A stretch of DNA of 64,000 bases from an uncultured Oligoflexia bacterium (GCA_913058265.1 CAJXPQ010000001.1:1-64000); one strand, 5' to 3'. Shown: positions 1 through 9,653, numbered from the stretch's first letter. Notes: a model not told the origin generated them from the sequence alone. A program made the numbers and translations.

Positions 1-50
1 TACGAGATAGCGTAGCGTCTCGTGGGCTCGGAGATGTGTATAAGAGACAG
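1..50. other. Illumina Nextera i7 adapter remnant (not genomic)
   Basis: The first 50 bases match the layout of a Nextera library end. Bases 1-8 (TACGAGAT) are the 3' end of the P7 oligo, and 9-16 (AGCGTAGC) sit where the 8-base i7 index belongs; I recall this as the N710 index. Bases 17-50 are the Read 2 transposase adapter, ending at 32-50 with the 19-base Tn5 mosaic end AGATGTGTATAAGAGACAG. Genomic sequence starts at 51. This is untrimmed adapter at a contig end and should be removed. Confidence 0.97.
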
Positions 51-60
51 TATTATAGCT

Positions 61-513
61 TTACTTAATATCTTTCTTCCATTCAATCATTTTTTCATTT
101 CCACCCAAGGTTTTGCCAGTCTTGGAGTAGTCATGACCTTCGTTTAACGAGATCATTCTAAAGTCATCTATAGGGCAATAGTTATAAACTGAACTCACCT
201 TATTATCTCTTGCATACTCTTCATAAAAGTTTTTTATGATATGAGAGTAACCATTACCCTGATAGTTAATTTTAATCGGAGTGTTTTTGGTAAGTAAACT
301 ATTATTTTCAGATTTCATAAAAATTGCACAAATAATATCGTTATCAATCCTTACAGAATACAAGTCCCAACCGATTTTTATTTCTTTACTGATGTTTTCT
401 TTAGTCCATAAAAAATCATGAGAATCTGCAAAAGCCTTTACATTAAAATTGTAAATTTCTTCGATTTCTTTCTTTTTATTTGCCAGTTCAAAAGAGATTT
501 TCTTTTCGGCCAT
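61..513 (-). CDS. GNAT-like N-acetyltransferase
   Basis: A 150-residue cytoplasmic protein with the size and layout of a GNAT acetyltransferase, which moves an acetyl group from acetyl-CoA to an amine. Residues ~84-97 (INYQGNGYSHIIKN) resemble the acetyl-CoA loop followed by a helix. The end (SLNEGHDYSKTGKTLGGNE) resembles the usual NEk.Gf..... C-terminal strand. The canonical Q/RxxGxG/A signature is only partly kept (YQGNGYS), so the substrate and even activity are uncertain. The gene is complete but its stop codon lies 10 bases from the artificial contig end, so downstream context is unknown. Confidence 0.6.
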   Translation of the reverse strand: MAEKKISFELANKKKEIEEIYNFNVKAFADSHDFLWTKENISKEIKIGWDLYSVRIDNDIICAIFMKSENNSLLTKNTPIKINYQGNGYSHIIKNFYEEYARDNKVSSVYNYCPIDDFRMISLNEGHDYSKTGKTLGGNEKMIEWKKDIK

Positions 514-707
514 GTCTCATTTCCTTTTATTTAATAAGTTATTGTAATGATATAAAAATGCATAAGCAAATTTTTTGAGCAAAACAGTATAATTATTTTT
601 TGTCGGCTATTGAATATACGTATATCTACAAAGGGTTGTCGCCGCTATTTAGTTTGTCATTACCTAGTAAGTATGATTAATATTGTATGCTAATTCACAG
701 GATAAAT

Positions 708-2318
708 ATGAATAAAATCATAGAGTTATATTTGTACATAGAGGGAATTCTTTCGAGTGCAAAATTTGCAGTAGTCATTATCACCCTATTCGCAATTGCA
801 CTGGTTTATGGAACGTTCCAAGAGAGTTATCATGGTGCAGTCTTTGCTGGAAGATTAGTTTATAAGTCGTGGTGGTTTATGGGAATAGAAGCCTTGATGT
901 TTTTGTCTATCTTCATGGCGACAATGGTAAGATTGCCAGTGAAGAAGCGCCTATATGGATTCTATGTTATCCATGCAGGTCTTTTAACAATCTTTATTGG
1001 CTCATTCTTCACCTATGTAAACGGAGTTGATGGTTCTATTCAGTTACTACCTAATACCCCTGCTAAGAAACTCGTTATCAATGAAGATGTACTAAGAATC
1101 GACTTTATGGGCGACAATAAGTCTTTCAAGGTACCTTTACCGAAAACGGCCTTTGCCAAAGATCTTGATATTGATGTAAATGGCATTCAAATAAATACTT
1201 TTCTACCTTCTGCTGAGCTAAAAACTACCTGGATTGAAGATCCTATGATGAGTACGAGTCAGCACTCTGGACATTTTCAAATTTTTAACGATATGGTATC
1301 CCAAGAAGTGATTTTATCACTCAGCGACAAGTCTGACTTTAAATCTATGCAAAAAATGGGTCCTCTGACTCTCCACTATATGCCCTTTCTGTTAAAAGAC
1401 TGCTTTCTTAAAAAAGATCCTTCAGGATATATCATCTGGAATCTAACAAATGGTGAGTGCTTCACTCCAAAAGAGAAGTCTCTCATTGTCGACAAAACAG
1501 ACAAAGGCACAAACTTTGTCCTACTTGAAGATGGAAAAGGAAAATATATAAAGTTCTTTCCTGACTTCAGTCCCGTTCCAGTCCTTGATGACTTATCGAA
1601 AGATATGAATAGCCCGTATCGAGTATTATCTAAAAACCTTTTTAAAGATAAGCCAAATCTATTTATCTTTGGTGAGGATATTGTCTATTATAAAAAACGT
1701 AAAAAAGACTGGATAGGCCTAAGCCTTAAGGATGATATTGCAAAACTTCCATGGATGAGCTTCAAGTTACGGCTAATCAAGCATAGCAATGACAGTTTCC
1801 CTGTAGAAACACCTTCATACATTCGCCCCATACAAGATAGCGGCGAAATAGTTAAGGGCGATCTAAAAGCGGTTCAGGTCACATTAGGCAATAACACATA
1901 TTGGCTTAACTCCAACGCACCACTTGCATTAAGTAACGGAAAAAGTGAAATCAGACTCATGCTGACAGCAAAAGAGATAAAACTTCCCTACCAATTGACT
2001 CTAAATAAATTCAAGATGAATAAGAACCCAGGCACCAATAACCCTGCCAGTTATGAAAGCTTTGTTCAGCTATTAGACGGAAGATCAACTGACGGTGTGA
2101 CAAAGCATCATGTTTATATGAATAATCCATTAAAATACGATGACTTTACATTTTATCAAGCATCCTACTTCCCTATAGGCCCTGAGCAGTACGGCTCAGT
2201 GCTATCAGTTAACTATGACCCAGGAAGGTTTTTAAAGTATCTAGGGTGCTTCCTAACTGTTTTTGGAAGTATCTGGCACTACATTATTAATCGAAAAAGA
2301 AAGAAGGCAACAGCATGA
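708..2318 (+). CDS. resB: ResB-family cytochrome c biogenesis protein
   Basis: ResB/Ccs1 works with CcsA/ResC in System II cytochrome c maturation: it carries reduced apocytochrome and haem to the outside of the inner membrane. The 536-residue protein has the ResB plan: three membrane segments in the first ~115 residues, a large periplasmic domain, and one membrane segment near the C-terminus (FLKYLGCFLTVFGSIWHYII) followed by a basic tail. I place the start at ATG 708, not the in-frame ATG at 687, because AGGA at 699-702 lies five bases upstream. The stop overlaps the ccsA start as ATGA, so the two are probably translationally coupled. Confidence 0.9.
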   Translation: MNKIIELYLYIEGILSSAKFAVVIITLFAIALVYGTFQESYHGAVFAGRLVYKSWWFMGIEALMFLSIFMATMVRLPVKKRLYGFYVIHAGLLTIFIGSFFTYVNGVDGSIQLLPNTPAKKLVINEDVLRIDFMGDNKSFKVPLPKTAFAKDLDIDVNGIQINTFLPSAELKTTWIEDPMMSTSQHSGHFQIFNDMVSQEVILSLSDKSDFKSMQKMGPLTLHYMPFLLKDCFLKKDPSGYIIWNLTNGECFTPKEKSLIVDKTDKGTNFVLLEDGKGKYIKFFPDFSPVPVLDDLSKDMNSPYRVLSKNLFKDKPNLFIFGEDIVYYKKRKKDWIGLSLKDDIAKLPWMSFKLRLIKHSNDSFPVETPSYIRPIQDSGEIVKGDLKAVQVTLGNNTYWLNSNAPLALSNGKSEIRLMLTAKEIKLPYQLTLNKFKMNKNPGTNNPASYESFVQLLDGRSTDGVTKHHVYMNNPLKYDDFTFYQASYFPIGPEQYGSVLSVNYDPGRFLKYLGCFLTVFGSIWHYIINRKRKKATA

Positions 2319-3799
2319 AGAAAACTATCTTAGGCTTATTTTTTGTTATTTTCAGTTTACAAACAAGTGCAAATATTTGTGATAGTTTTAAAGAAGAACT
2401 TCCCCTCCAGGCGGGTGGTAGAGTTAAACCTTTATTTGTACTAGCAAAAGAGAGCGTGAAGTTCTTAACAGGAAAATCAAAGTATAATAATGAACCTCAA
2501 GTTGTTACCTTTTGTAAGCTAACACTAATAGATCAATACCCAGAGTATAAGAATATTCCACTTTTAGTAGAACACATAGAGTCTAAAGAACTTGTAGGAC
2601 TACCTATTGATGAAAAATTTATGTCTGCAGACAAATTACTACTTAAAAAAGATCTCATTCGATCAGAGATAATGAAGCAAAAGCAATCAACCCCCTTCAA
2701 GAAGGATTTAAATAAGCTATATTCTAGAGTTGATACTTATGAAAAAATTATAACTAAAAAAACTCAAATGTTTTTTTCAACTGAAACAAAGACATGGGTT
2801 AGCCTTAATGAGATTTCTTCTCTAACAAATGAAACACTTCCTACGGTTCTTAAGAATAATATGAAGGACTATATTGAATCCGAGGGCGATCACTACCTGC
2901 TTGAACTCACATACGTAAAGAGCCATGTTTACTCGTGGGCACTTCTATTATGCATCATTGGTATTATTTTAACTGTTTTATTAAAAAGTATGAAGCTAGG
3001 CATCTCTTTTGCTCTGGCGACGATCTTTCTAGAGATAGCTGGAATGACTATGAGAATATTAGTTTCGGGTAGAGCACCAGTCACGAATATGTACGAGACA
3101 GTCATGTTTTCAGGCTTTGGTGCATTAGTCATATCATTAGGAATTCTTTATATTCGTAGAGACAAGGTCTTTTTACTGGCGGGTTTTGGCTATAATATCT
3201 TGTGTTTATTTATGATGATGTTTGCCAATAATATGTTATCAAGTTCCATTTCTCCGCTTGTACCCGTTCTACGTGATAATTTTTGGCTCTCAACACATGT
3301 AACAACGATTATACTTAGCTATGCAGCACTCGCTTTAAGTTGGATGGTAGCAAATATAACAATCTTTAAGATGCTGGCAAAGAAACTAACTAAGAAGGAA
3401 TATCGCTATTACCAAGATCTTACCTATACCTGCATAAAAGTAGGAATCGTTCTGCTTGCAATCGGAATTATACTCGGCGGCGTCTGGGCCGACTATTCTT
3501 GGGGAAGATTCTGGGGATGGGATCCGAAAGAAACTTGGTCTCTAATTGTTCTGCTATTTTACATAATAATTGTCCATGGCAGATATACAAGCTGGCTGAC
3601 AACTCATCGATTTATTTTAATGAGTGCCGGTGGCTTTATGACTGTTATGATGGCGTGGTTTGGAGTTAACTATATACTAGCTTCAGGACTACATTCTTAT
3701 GGCTTTTCTGAAGGTGGTGCCATATTCCTAGGTACATTCTTTGCTATTCAGACGGTTATATTAATAATCGCCTACAAGCAAAGACATAAAGAGATATAG
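2315..3799 (+). CDS. ccsA: CcsA/ResC-family cytochrome c assembly protein with N-terminal periplasmic extension
   Basis: This is the haem-handling partner of ResB. A signal-like segment and a periplasmic domain (about residues 20-205, starting with the LPLQAGGRVKPL motif seen in the extracytoplasmic part of CcsBA fusions) precede about eight membrane segments. The haem-binding tryptophan-rich WWD motif is clear: WGRFWGWDPKETW (DNA ~3499-3537). At 494 residues it is longer than plain CcsA (~320) because of the extension, which looks like half of a CcsBA fusion, although resB is separate here. The ORF overlaps resB by four bases and the next lipoprotein gene by one (TAGTG), so all three form one operon. 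Confidence 0.92.
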   Translation: MKKTILGLFFVIFSLQTSANICDSFKEELPLQAGGRVKPLFVLAKESVKFLTGKSKYNNEPQVVTFCKLTLIDQYPEYKNIPLLVEHIESKELVGLPIDEKFMSADKLLLKKDLIRSEIMKQKQSTPFKKDLNKLYSRVDTYEKIITKKTQMFFSTETKTWVSLNEISSLTNETLPTVLKNNMKDYIESEGDHYLLELTYVKSHVYSWALLLCIIGIILTVLLKSMKLGISFALATIFLEIAGMTMRILVSGRAPVTNMYETVMFSGFGALVISLGILYIRRDKVFLLAGFGYNILCLFMMMFANNMLSSSISPLVPVLRDNFWLSTHVTTIILSYAALALSWMVANITIFKMLAKKLTKKEYRYYQDLTYTCIKVGIVLLAIGIILGGVWADYSWGRFWGWDPKETWSLIVLLFYIIIVHGRYTSWLTTHRFILMSAGGFMTVMMAWFGVNYILASGLHSYGFSEGGAIFLGTFFAIQTVILIIAYKQRHKEI

Positions 3800-4047
3800 T
3801 GAAGACCATATTGCTTTTAGCCTTAGCTACCGGATGTGCAACTACACAAAATTCAAGGCCCATGGAAGAAGATACGTTCTCAACAGGAAGTGTCTTAACA
3901 TTGGTGCAAACAAGCTATATAAGAGGTTGTATTGAAGGTATGAATGATCTTATGCCTAATAAAACGAAAGGTGTAAAGCTTGATCGCTGCAAAGCACTAT
4001 CTACAAAACATGAAGGTGATATAAGGGAGCTCTTGCAAGCTCCCTAA
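3799..4047 (+). CDS. small predicted lipoprotein in the cytochrome c assembly operon
   Basis: An 82-residue protein starting with GTG; its first base is the last base of the ccsA stop (TAGTG). It begins with a short hydrophobic stretch ending in LALATGC, a plausible lipobox, so it is probably lipidated at Cys13. Two more cysteines (in RGCIEGMND and LDRCKAL) lie in the mature part. No family is recognised. Its place directly after ccsA suggests a role in cytochrome c or envelope maturation, but that is inference only. A hairpin overlaps its last codons. Confidence 0.65.
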   Translation: MKTILLLALATGCATTQNSRPMEEDTFSTGSVLTLVQTSYIRGCIEGMNDLMPNKTKGVKLDRCKALSTKHEGDIRELLQAP

Positions 4048-4050
4048 TTA
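4025..4050. terminator. probable bidirectional terminator
   Basis: GGGAGCT (4025-4031) and AGCTCCC (4038-4044) form a perfect 7-bp stem with a 6-base loop, followed by TAATTATTT on the plus strand. It overlaps the end of the small lipoprotein gene and sits between two convergent genes. The U-tract is weak, so efficiency is uncertain. Confidence 0.55.
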
Positions 4051-4051
4051 T

Positions 4052-5254
4052 TTACTGAATATATGGATTCATTAACTGTGCTTTAATCTTTTTTGCCATA
4101 ACAAAATTATTATTGATTTCAAAGTGTGCTACAAGCCCACCCTCTAATCTTTTTTGCTCAACATAATAAGACTTAATGAAACTTTCAACCTGTCCTTTCA
4201 ACCAACCTGGTAAAGGCAAGAAGCCAAGACCAACTTGCCCTAAGTTTAGGAGTGATCTAAATCTTTTAACTTCATTTGGCTTGTCGTAGTTATAAGCAGT
4301 CGCCATTTTCTTTGAGAATGAATGCTTCTTAACAAATAAGTTCTTAACAACAGTCTCACCGTCTTCAACGGCATCAAAAAAGGCATAACTTAACCTATCT
4401 CCAACTTCATCAAGATCACCAGTATTTCTTCTCATAGTATTATTACCCATTCTAACCATGGCATAAAACTTATCAAGACCATATCGATCCCAGTTATTAG
4501 CAGCACTATTAGACTCTGGAAGATTAATAGCAGAAATTCTAGACTCATAGATTGAAGAAAAAACGTGATCAGCTTCGCTTACCGTTAATCCTAACTCAGC
4601 TTCTGATACATTTTGAAGGTAATGAAGAAGCATGTTCTGATGAAATAATCTTTGCTCAAGTACTAGCTCATGAACTTCAACCATAACAAATGAAACAAGA
4701 TTTAAAAGAGGAACGTTATCTAATTTTGACTTTGCAAAATCAATTACTCTCTTAACAACTTCGTAAGTGACATTTTTCTTATAAAAATATCTCGCATCTT
4801 CGGTTGAGGCCACTACTGATAAATCTAATAGCATCAATGCATCTTTAAGCTCACGGCTAAACTTATCCATGATTCCAAAGCTGTTTAACTTTGAGAAGAA
4901 AGCATCAACATCAACATCTTTTAAATTTTTAAGTGATTTTCTGACTGCATAAATATTTTCAGCAAGCTCTTCTGACTTATCAGAACCCTCTTCCAGCTTA
5001 GCAAGAAATTGTTCTAACTCTCCGTCATAAGACTTAGACTGCATTCTACTAATCTCACTCTTAAGGTCTGATAAAATTTGTGTCAAATAAGGCTTTAAGC
5101 TAAATTTACTCACAAAGTTCATACGTACATAAGTCACATCCCCTGACTCATTCTTTACAATATTAAATCTTTTTGTGAATCCATCCAGGTTTTGTGAAGC
5201 AAAAACCCCTGTGCTAAATGTAAGCAATAATGCCATACAGATAAAACGTAACAT
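4052..5254 (-). CDS. exported protein of unknown function
   Basis: A 400-residue protein with a clear N-terminal signal peptide (MLRFICMALLLTFSTGVFA, cleavage near residue 19-20). The mature part is mostly predicted helical and hydrophilic with heptad-like stretches (for example residues ~45-100), and I recognise no domain. It lies alone on the minus strand, convergent with the cytochrome c operon and downstream of the fadD terminator. It is probably periplasmic. No catalytic motif was seen. Confidence 0.75.
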   Translation of the reverse strand: MLRFICMALLLTFSTGVFASQNLDGFTKRFNIVKNESGDVTYVRMNFVSKFSLKPYLTQILSDLKSEISRMQSKSYDGELEQFLAKLEEGSDKSEELAENIYAVRKSLKNLKDVDVDAFFSKLNSFGIMDKFSRELKDALMLLDLSVVASTEDARYFYKKNVTYEVVKRVIDFAKSKLDNVPLLNLVSFVMVEVHELVLEQRLFHQNMLLHYLQNVSEAELGLTVSEADHVFSSIYESRISAINLPESNSAANNWDRYGLDKFYAMVRMGNNTMRRNTGDLDEVGDRLSYAFFDAVEDGETVVKNLFVKKHSFSKKMATAYNYDKPNEVKRFRSLLNLGQVGLGFLPLPGWLKGQVESFIKSYYVEQKRLEGGLVAHFEINNNFVMAKKIKAQLMNPYIQ

Positions 5255-5363
5255 ACGAAACTCCTTTTCATTATGTATTTCTTATATTCTAGGAGATTTT
5301 GAATTTTTTGCTAGTATGGAATTGTAGATGTAAGAATTTGTTTTATGTTGAGTGATACTAGAC

Positions 5364-5397
5364 AAAAAAAGGCCGAGAAAACTCGGCCTTTAATTTT
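5364..5397. terminator. strong intrinsic terminator after fadD
   Basis: GGCCGAG (5371-5377) pairs with CTCGGCC (5382-5388) around an AAAA tetraloop. On the minus strand the hairpin is followed by seven T residues (plus-strand A-run 5364-5370), so it should end fadD transcripts. The plus-strand side also has a T-rich tail. Confidence 0.88.
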
Positions 5398-5423
5398 ATT
5401 AATTTTATTTTTGACATTAAAAT

Positions 5424-7103
5424 CTATGCTTTTTTGGACAGCTCTTCATTGCGTAAATCTTTTCTTAGAATCTTTCCAACTGGCGTTTTAGGTAGCTCTT
5501 CTCTGAATTCAACAATTTTTGGTACTTTATAACCCGTGAGAACTGTCTTTGCGTATTCGACAATATCGGATTCAGTTAAATTTTTATCTGTCCTTACGAC
5601 AAAAATCTTAACAGCTTCCCCAGATTTTTCAGAAGGAACACCTATCGCCGCAACCTCCAAAATACCTTCATGACCAACAATGGCATCTTCAACTTCGTTA
5701 GGATAAACATTAAAGCCAGATACTAAAACCATATCTTTCTTCCTATCAACGATTTTAAAGTATCCCTTCTCATCCATAATACCGATATCACCAGTCTTAA
5801 AGAATCCATCACTTGTCATAACAGCAGCTGTATCTTCAGGACGATTATAATATCCTTGCATAACTTGTGGACCTTTAATGGCGATCTCACCAGTCTCTCC
5901 TTGGGCCAGTTCGTTGCCATCATCATCAAGCACTTTAACTATTGTAGAAGAAATAGGAAGACCAATCATTCCATTAAACTCTGACATATTCAGCGGATTC
6001 ATACATGCAGCTGGTGAAGTCTCAGTCAGACCGTAAGCTTCGATCAAGACTATTCCGGTAACTTCTTTCCACCTTTCAGCAACTGACCTCTGAACGGCAG
6101 TTCCACCCCCCAGAGAAAGTTTTAATGCTGAAAAGTCCAGGTTTCTAAAAGCATCGTTATTTAAAAGTGCATTATAAAGAGTATTAACTCCAGTGATTGC
6201 AGTAAATTTCCATTTAGATAGCTCTTTTACAAAGCCATTGAAATCTCGAGGGTTTGTTATAAGAATATTTTGCGCTCCAACAGAGCAGAAAACAAGGCAA
6301 TTCGCAGTCAAAGAAAAAATATGATAAAGCGGAAGAGGTGTAATGATTATCTCTTTACCAGGTTCAATCCCAGACCCAATCCAAGACCTAGCTTGGAGCA
6401 TATTAGCAATAATATTTTTGTGAGTTAATACAGCACCCTTAGCAACGCCAGTTGTACCACCCGTATACTGCAAGAAGGCGATATCATCATGACCTACATC
6501 TTGCTTTTTAAACTTACTTTCATCACCTATGGCAAGAGTGTCGTTAAAATTAATATGACTTGGTATATCCCATGCAGGAACCATTTTTTTTACATTTTTA
6601 ATAACAAAATTTACTAATAACGATTTTGGAAAACTCAAAAGATCACCAATCTGAGTAACCATTACATGCTTAACTTTGGTCTTAGGAAGAACTTTTTGAA
6701 GAATATGAGCAGAGTTAGCAAAAATAACAATGGCGTCAACGCCAGCATCATTTAATTGATGTTCAAGCTCTCTCTCAGTATAAAGTGGATTAACGTTTAC
6801 AGCAATTAATCCGGCACGAAGAATTCCAAACAAAGCAATGGGATATTGAAGTATATTTGGCATCATCAAGGCAACTCTTGAGCCCTTACTAAGTTTAAGA
6901 TCGTTTTGTAAGTACGAAGCAAACTTCTTACTTAAATTATCTAGCTCACCGTATGTGTATGTTTTCCCCATACATGTGAATGAAGGATTATTCTTAAATT
7001 TTGAGAAAGATTGTTCAAAAACATCAACAACACTTTTGTATTCATTAATATCAATTTCGTGTGGAACTTGATCTGGATAACTTGAAAACCATGGATGTGA
7101 CAT
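5424..7103 (-). CDS. fadD: long-chain fatty acid-CoA ligase (FadD-like)
   Basis: An acyl-adenylate-forming enzyme of 559 residues, close to E. coli FadD (561). It activates fatty acids to acyl-CoA with ATP for beta-oxidation or lipid synthesis. Visible motifs are the P-loop YTGGTTGVAKGA (~residue 213), the GLTETSPA motif (~355), the TGDIG and DRKKDM hinge motifs (~435-455), and the C-terminal lysine motif in TPVGKILRKDLR. An AAAGGGG ribosome-binding site lies about six bases before ATG 7103. It is monocistronic by appearance, with its own terminator. The exact chain-length preference cannot be read from sequence. Confidence 0.92.
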   Translation of the reverse strand: MSHPWFSSYPDQVPHEIDINEYKSVVDVFEQSFSKFKNNPSFTCMGKTYTYGELDNLSKKFASYLQNDLKLSKGSRVALMMPNILQYPIALFGILRAGLIAVNVNPLYTERELEHQLNDAGVDAIVIFANSAHILQKVLPKTKVKHVMVTQIGDLLSFPKSLLVNFVIKNVKKMVPAWDIPSHINFNDTLAIGDESKFKKQDVGHDDIAFLQYTGGTTGVAKGAVLTHKNIIANMLQARSWIGSGIEPGKEIIITPLPLYHIFSLTANCLVFCSVGAQNILITNPRDFNGFVKELSKWKFTAITGVNTLYNALLNNDAFRNLDFSALKLSLGGGTAVQRSVAERWKEVTGIVLIEAYGLTETSPAACMNPLNMSEFNGMIGLPISSTIVKVLDDDGNELAQGETGEIAIKGPQVMQGYYNRPEDTAAVMTSDGFFKTGDIGIMDEKGYFKIVDRKKDMVLVSGFNVYPNEVEDAIVGHEGILEVAAIGVPSEKSGEAVKIFVVRTDKNLTESDIVEYAKTVLTGYKVPKIVEFREELPKTPVGKILRKDLRNEELSKKA

Positions 7104-7186
7104 TGTTAAAACCCCTTTAAATTAATTTAATAGTTACCATATTTTACGTTGCTATTAGGAAAATGAAAATAAAGAAAACATGGCCG

Positions 7187-7924
7187 TTAGCCGAGTCTTA
7201 CACTCAGTCTTGCGGTATGGGGAAGGTAGTTCGCAGGATAATCACTATATTCAACAAAGGGGTTAATAGAAAGTTCAGAGTGATAATATAAATAATCAAT
7301 AGTAAGACCTTGAGCTTTAAATTCATTTTCTAATTCTTGGAACTTTAGAAGTTTTCTTATAGGAATATCACCTCCGTTAACCTCTTTAGTGATCTCGGAT
7401 GATTCATTATAACTATATCCAACTGGTAATTTAAGGCCTTTTTGAAAAACCATAGATTCACAGATGAAGCGGCCATCAGATGCTAAGTACTTTTTAATAA
7501 ATTCAAAATACTTTTTCCTATCTTCTCCTGTGAGGCAATGGAGCAAATGTGAATCAAAGATAAAGTCATATGTTTTACCTAGGTTAATGTCAGAGCAAAC
7601 GTTTCCACACACATACTCTCCAGACAAAGCTCTAAAGCCTTGATAGTCCCTGGCAATACTTATGGCCATATTTGAAAAATCAAAACCTGTATAGAGAGCA
7701 TTCTTGTCATTGAAATATTTAATGAGCCCGCCTGCACCACAGCCAACTTCGAGTATATCTTTACCGTAAAAATTGATTTCAGGAAATTGTGCACAAAAAG
7801 AACTTAGAAATCTAAAATGTGCATCGTTTGTTAATTCTAAATGGGCATCAAGCTTATTGGAACTAATAAAGTCTGGGGTCATATGCTTATAAGCAGCATT
7901 ATATAATTCTAAATTTCTATTCAT
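7187..7924 (-). CDS. class I SAM-dependent methyltransferase
   Basis: A 245-residue protein with a Rossmann methyltransferase core: motif I is ILEVGCGAGGLIKYF (about residues 56-70), followed by the acidic end of strand 2 (YTGFDFSN) and a motif IV-like FIFDSHLLHCL. Post-core strands are present. The substrate is not evident; the C-terminal part resembles no named subfamily that I recognise. It is divergent from the mnmD-like gene with only 38 bases between them, so they may share a promoter region. Confidence 0.8.
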   Translation of the reverse strand: MNRNLELYNAAYKHMTPDFISSNKLDAHLELTNDAHFRFLSSFCAQFPEINFYGKDILEVGCGAGGLIKYFNDKNALYTGFDFSNMAISIARDYQGFRALSGEYVCGNVCSDINLGKTYDFIFDSHLLHCLTGEDRKKYFEFIKKYLASDGRFICESMVFQKGLKLPVGYSYNESSEITKEVNGGDIPIRKLLKFQELENEFKAQGLTIDYLYYHSELSINPFVEYSDYPANYLPHTARLSVRLG

Positions 7925-7962
7925 AATGATATATTATAAACCTTAAAGGACTTTTTTACAAA

Positions 7963-8712
7963 ATGAACAAAAAAGCAAATCAATACGATATTATTCTTAC
8001 AGATGATGGCAGTGAGACTTTATTCTCTCACTTGTACAATGAAAGCTGTCACTCTGCATCTGGGGCAAAAGCAGAAACAAAGCTTCATTATATTGAAGGC
8101 TGTAGAATTGAGCAAGCGGTCAAGAATAAATCAGAGCTTGCAATCCTAGAAGTTGGTTTTGGAACAGGTATCGGTTTCGATGAGACTTGCATAGCTTTAG
8201 GGGGGTTTGATATACCTATAACATTTGTAAGTTTTGAAATTGATCGCCAATTAATTGATCGTTATCAAAACAAAAATCAAGAAACATTTATATTTTACGA
8301 AAATAAGGCAACTCTCCTTAAAGGTAATATAGAACTTATTATCTATATTGGTGATGCCAGATTAAATATCAAATCAGTTATGCATAAGTTCGATGCTATC
8401 TATCAGGATGCCTTTTCACCGAAAAAGAATGCTGACCTCTGGACAACTGAGTGGTTTAGAGATTTAAAGCAACTTGCAAATGAGGAATGCATTATGAGTA
8501 CCTACTCAGCCTCTTCCTCAATAAGAAAATCCATGGTGGCGGCAGGCTGGAAATTGTCTATGGGGGATCAATTTGGAAATAAGAAATCCTCTACCAGAGC
8601 AAAAATAACAGGGACTACGGAATCTGGTATAACTCAACAATTAGAAAGATCACCCGCGCCAGAAATTACTGACAAAAACTACAAGGATTACCAGGAAGGA
8701 AAACTATCATGA
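7963..8712 (+). CDS. mnmD: MnmD-like tRNA wobble-uridine methyltransferase (DUF752)
   Basis: Stand-alone counterpart of the N-terminal methyltransferase domain of MnmC, which methylates nm5(s2)U34 of tRNA to mnm5(s2)U34 with SAM. Family features are the opening TDDGSETLFS, then YNESCHSASGAKAETKLHYIEGC, motif I (LEVGFGTGIGFDE, ~residues 62-74), the signature YQDAFSPKKNADLWT (~147-161) and CIMSTYSASSSIRKSM. The FAD oxidase half of MnmC is absent, as in many bacteria. The stop overlaps the next gene as ATGA, so they are coupled. Confidence 0.85.
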   Translation: MNKKANQYDIILTDDGSETLFSHLYNESCHSASGAKAETKLHYIEGCRIEQAVKNKSELAILEVGFGTGIGFDETCIALGGFDIPITFVSFEIDRQLIDRYQNKNQETFIFYENKATLLKGNIELIIYIGDARLNIKSVMHKFDAIYQDAFSPKKNADLWTTEWFRDLKQLANEECIMSTYSASSSIRKSMVAAGWKLSMGDQFGNKKSSTRAKITGTTESGITQQLERSPAPEITDKNYKDYQEGKLS

Positions 8713-9653
8713 AGCAAACGAAGCTATGCGCTGAGCTCAATATCAAATACCCAATAATACAAGCTGGAATGGTTTGGGTCTCTGGCGCAAAGCTCGCGGC
8801 CGCAGCTGCCAATGCAGGTTGCCTAGGTGTCATAGGTGCAGGTTCCATGAAGCTAGATCTTCTCAGGTCACAAATACAAAAAGCAAATAGTCTTACCGCA
8901 AAACCTCTGGCAATAAACCTCCCTCTTCTTTACAAAGATATTGAGAAGCAAATTGAGATATCTATTGAAGAAGGAATTAAAATATTTATCACTAGTGCGG
9001 GAAGTCCAAAAAAATTCACAAAATATTTACAAAACAAAGGTTGCTATGTGATTCATGTAACTAGCTCCTTTTTGCTCGCAAAAAAGTGTGAAGACGCCGG
9101 AGTTAATGCCGTTATCATTGAAGGCTTTGAAGCCGGAGGTCATAATGGTAGAGCAGAGCTAACTTCCCTAGTCCTAATACCAGAAGTTTCGAAACAATTA
9201 TCTATTCCCGTCATCGCTGCTGGAGGCTTTTCATCTGGAGCTTCAGTTCTAGCAGGACTCACAATGGGAGCGGAAGCGATTCAAATTGGAACTCGCTTTA
9301 TGATGACCACTGAAAGTAGTGCCCACGACTCATACAAAAATCTATTAGTTGAATCTGGAGAAGAAGATACCTTCTTGCGTTTAAAAAAGCATGTACCCGT
9401 AAGGCTTCTCAAGAATAAATTTGAAGCTGAAATTGCAGAGCTCGAAGACAAAGGTGCTAACAAGCAAGAACTAGAGAATCATCTAGGTCGAGGACGTGCA
9501 AAATCTGGAATGCTTGAAGGAGATATCAAAGATGGTGAATTAGAAGCCGGTCAAATCTGTGGATTCATTAAAGACATTAAACCGCTTGCGAAAGTAGTTG
9601 AAGATATTTTAAGTGAGTACGACGAAGCCTATAAGCGGATCTACAATCCATAA
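8709..9653 (+). CDS. nitronate monooxygenase / FabK-like FMN flavoprotein
   Basis: A 314-residue TIM-barrel flavoprotein of the 2-nitropropane dioxygenase family. Features are the N-terminal YPIIQAGMVWVSG, the EGFEAGGHNG motif (~residues 137-146) for FMN phosphate or substrate, AAGGFSSG (~171) and GAEAIQIGTRFM (~186). Members act either as nitronate monooxygenases or as enoyl-ACP reductase II (FabK, also ~315 residues). The motifs do not separate the two. AGGAAGGA precedes the ATG, which lies inside the mnmD-like stop. The gene ends in a 13-base convergent overlap with the PLA2-like gene. Confidence 0.82.
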   Translation: MKQTKLCAELNIKYPIIQAGMVWVSGAKLAAAAANAGCLGVIGAGSMKLDLLRSQIQKANSLTAKPLAINLPLLYKDIEKQIEISIEEGIKIFITSAGSPKKFTKYLQNKGCYVIHVTSSFLLAKKCEDAGVNAVIIEGFEAGGHNGRAELTSLVLIPEVSKQLSIPVIAAGGFSSGASVLAGLTMGAEAIQIGTRFMMTTESSAHDSYKNLLVESGEEDTFLRLKKHVPVRLLKNKFEAEIAELEDKGANKQELENHLGRGRAKSGMLEGDIKDGELEAGQICGFIKDIKPLAKVVEDILSEYDEAYKRIYNP

